From Pseudomonas alliivorans (GTDB lineage: Bacteria; Pseudomonadota; Gammaproteobacteria; Pseudomonadales; Pseudomonadaceae): DNA of 64,000 nucleotides. The stretch lies in NCBI RefSeq assembly GCF_017826695.1, contig NZ_JAFFZW010000004.1, positions 186,001-250,000 on the forward strand, written 5' to 3'. This document shows, in pieces, positions 63,901 through 64,000 of this stretch (positions within the stretch are counted from its first letter, which is position 1; each line of letters begins with the position of its first letter). A program made the translations under genes and the position numbers. The notes under the pieces were generated by a model. The model was not told where the DNA came from. It saw only the letters and a list, made by a program, of their open reading frames with translations, and ran no database searches.

Positions 63901-64000
63901 CGGATGACCAGCTTGCTGTACGCCTGAATGCCCAGCAATACGATCAGCAGGCTGACAACGGTTGCAAGAACCGGGCGACGGATGAACGGGTCGGTAAAGG
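60951..64000 (-). CDS. RND multidrug efflux transporter, inner-membrane subunit (partial, 5' end outside window)
   Basis: About 1016 residues are visible, starting upstream of the window edge; the first in-window residues FTDPFIRRPVLATVV are the typical RND N terminus, so only a few codons are missing. The HAE1-type features include helix 4 with GLVVDDAIVVVENIHRHIE (the proton-relay aspartates), the porter domains (for example TLATLLAEAEINRFTLEG) and the second half LVLAAQFESFRDPLVILVTVPL. It would pump drugs or other amphiphiles with a membrane-fusion partner and TolC-type channel. The partner genes, expected upstream, are not in view. The specificity is unknown. Confidence 0.93.
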   Translation of the reverse strand, partial: FTDPFIRRPVLATVVSLLIVLLGIQAYSKLVIRQYPQMENALITVTTAYPGANAETIQGYITQPLQQSLASAEGIDYMTSVSRQNFSIISIYARIGADSDRLFTELLAKANEVKNKLPQDAEDPVLSKEAADASALMYVSFYSSQLNNPQITDYLSRVIQPRLATLPGMAEAEILGNQVFAMRLWLDPVRLAGFGLTAADVTDAVRRYNFLSAAGEIKGEYVVTSINATTELKSAEAFATIPLKTNGDSRVLLGDVARVEMGAENYNTVSSFDGIPSVYIGIKGTPSSNPLDVIKEVRRIMPELESQLPPSLKVSIAYDATLFIQASIHEVVKTLLEAVLIVIVVVFLFLGALRSVLIPVVTIPLSMIGVLFFMQLMGYSINLLTLLAMVLAIGLVVDDAIVVVENIHRHIEGGRTPFEAAIEGAREIAMPVMSMTITLAAVYAPIGFLEGLTGALFREFALTLAGAVVISGIVALTLSPMMCAMLLRREENPSGLAHRLDQVFERLKVRYRRILHTTLNTRPVVVVFAIIVLCLIPVLLMFTKSELAPDEDQGIIFMMATSPQTTNLNYINAYTDRFVALFKAFPEYYSSFQINGFNGVQTGVGGFLLKPWNERTRTQMEILPEVQARLSDIPGLQIFGFNLPSLPGTGEGLPFQFVINTPNDYPALLEVAERIKKRATDSGKFAFMDIDLAFDKPEVVVDIDRAKAAQMGVSMQDLGGTLATLLAEAEINRFTLEGRSYKVIAQVERAYRDNPGWLNNYYVRNSEGQLLALSTLITVSDRARPRQLNQFQQLNSAIIQGFPIVSMGEALETVRQIASEEAPEGFAYDYAGASRQYVQEGSALWITFALALAIIFLVLAAQFESFRDPLVILVTVPLSICGALIPLFLGLSSMNIYTQVGLVTLIGLISKHGILIVEFANQLRRHQGLSAREAVEEAAAIRLRPVLMTTAAMVFAMVPLILATGAGAVSRFDIGMVIATGMSVGTLFTLIVLPCVYTLLAVPDKRAERASPVVH

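Overview
This window looks like a stretch of core chromosome from a fluorescent Pseudomonas, most likely the P. syringae group. That placement is my inference from protein resemblance and gene order, with no database search. Supporting signs are GC-rich coding sequence, ATG, GTG and TTG starts, and a long run of housekeeping genes in an order I associate with Pseudomonas: petABC-sspAB, the rsmI/lpoA/yraN/gmhA/dolP block, rnpB next to the division and cell-wall (dcw) cluster, lpxC, secA-argJ, yajQ-mscS, ampG, groESL and colRS. I see no insertion sequence, prophage, CRISPR array or tRNA gene. The only visibly decayed gene is at the left edge.

Layout. 1-700: remnant of a mannose-binding-lectin (LlpA-type bacteriocin) gene broken over three reading frames, then a tiny cysteine-rich lipoprotein. 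0.8-5.7 kb: zapG, an alpha/beta hydrolase, trpS, zapE and a GlxA-family regulator. 5.8-11.0 kb: rplM-rpsI (ribosome), petABC (cytochrome bc1 complex) and sspAB (stringent starvation and proteolysis adaptor). 11.0-15.7 kb: dolP, gmhA/diaA, yraN and lpoA on the minus strand, divergent from rsmI. 15.7-16.1 kb: RNase P RNA. 16.3-33.2 kb: the complete dcw cluster mraZ-rsmH-ftsL-ftsI-murE-murF-mraY-murD-ftsW-murG-murC-ddlB-ftsQ-ftsA-ftsZ, with most genes overlapping and an MraZ operator at its head, followed by lpxC.

34.4-42.5 kb: an RpfC-like hybrid kinase, dciA, secA, argJ, a glutathione transferase and a Nudix-ThiE fusion. 42.6-46.3 kb: minus-strand cobalamin adenosyltransferase, a PAS sensor kinase and panE. 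46.4-53.7 kb: yajQ, mscS, a small membrane protein, ampG, an alkyltransferase-like protein, a DUF481 outer-membrane protein, a short-chain dehydrogenase, hugZ and fxsA. 53.7-56.2 kb: groES-groEL with a probable sigma-32 promoter, then a hairpin-rich gap of about 320 bases. 56.2-60.9 kb: an envelope-modification block (PAP2 phosphatase, ColR/ColS, methyltransferase, InaA-type kinase, small exported protein) with a probable ColR box. 60.9-64.0 kb: an RND efflux transporter running off the right edge.

Much of the window serves one theme, building and guarding the envelope. The mur and mra genes make lipid II and the fts genes place it at the septum. LpoA, DolP, ZapE and ZapG assist the divisome and outer membrane, AmpG recycles wall fragments, LpxC and GmhA feed lipopolysaccharide, and ColRS with its neighbours modifies it. 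I did not find a convincing new multi-gene system. The best leads are the decayed lectin locus with its small lipoprotein, the hairpin array after groEL, the ColR-linked war genes with an uncharacterised exported product, and the hybrid kinase beside lpxC.
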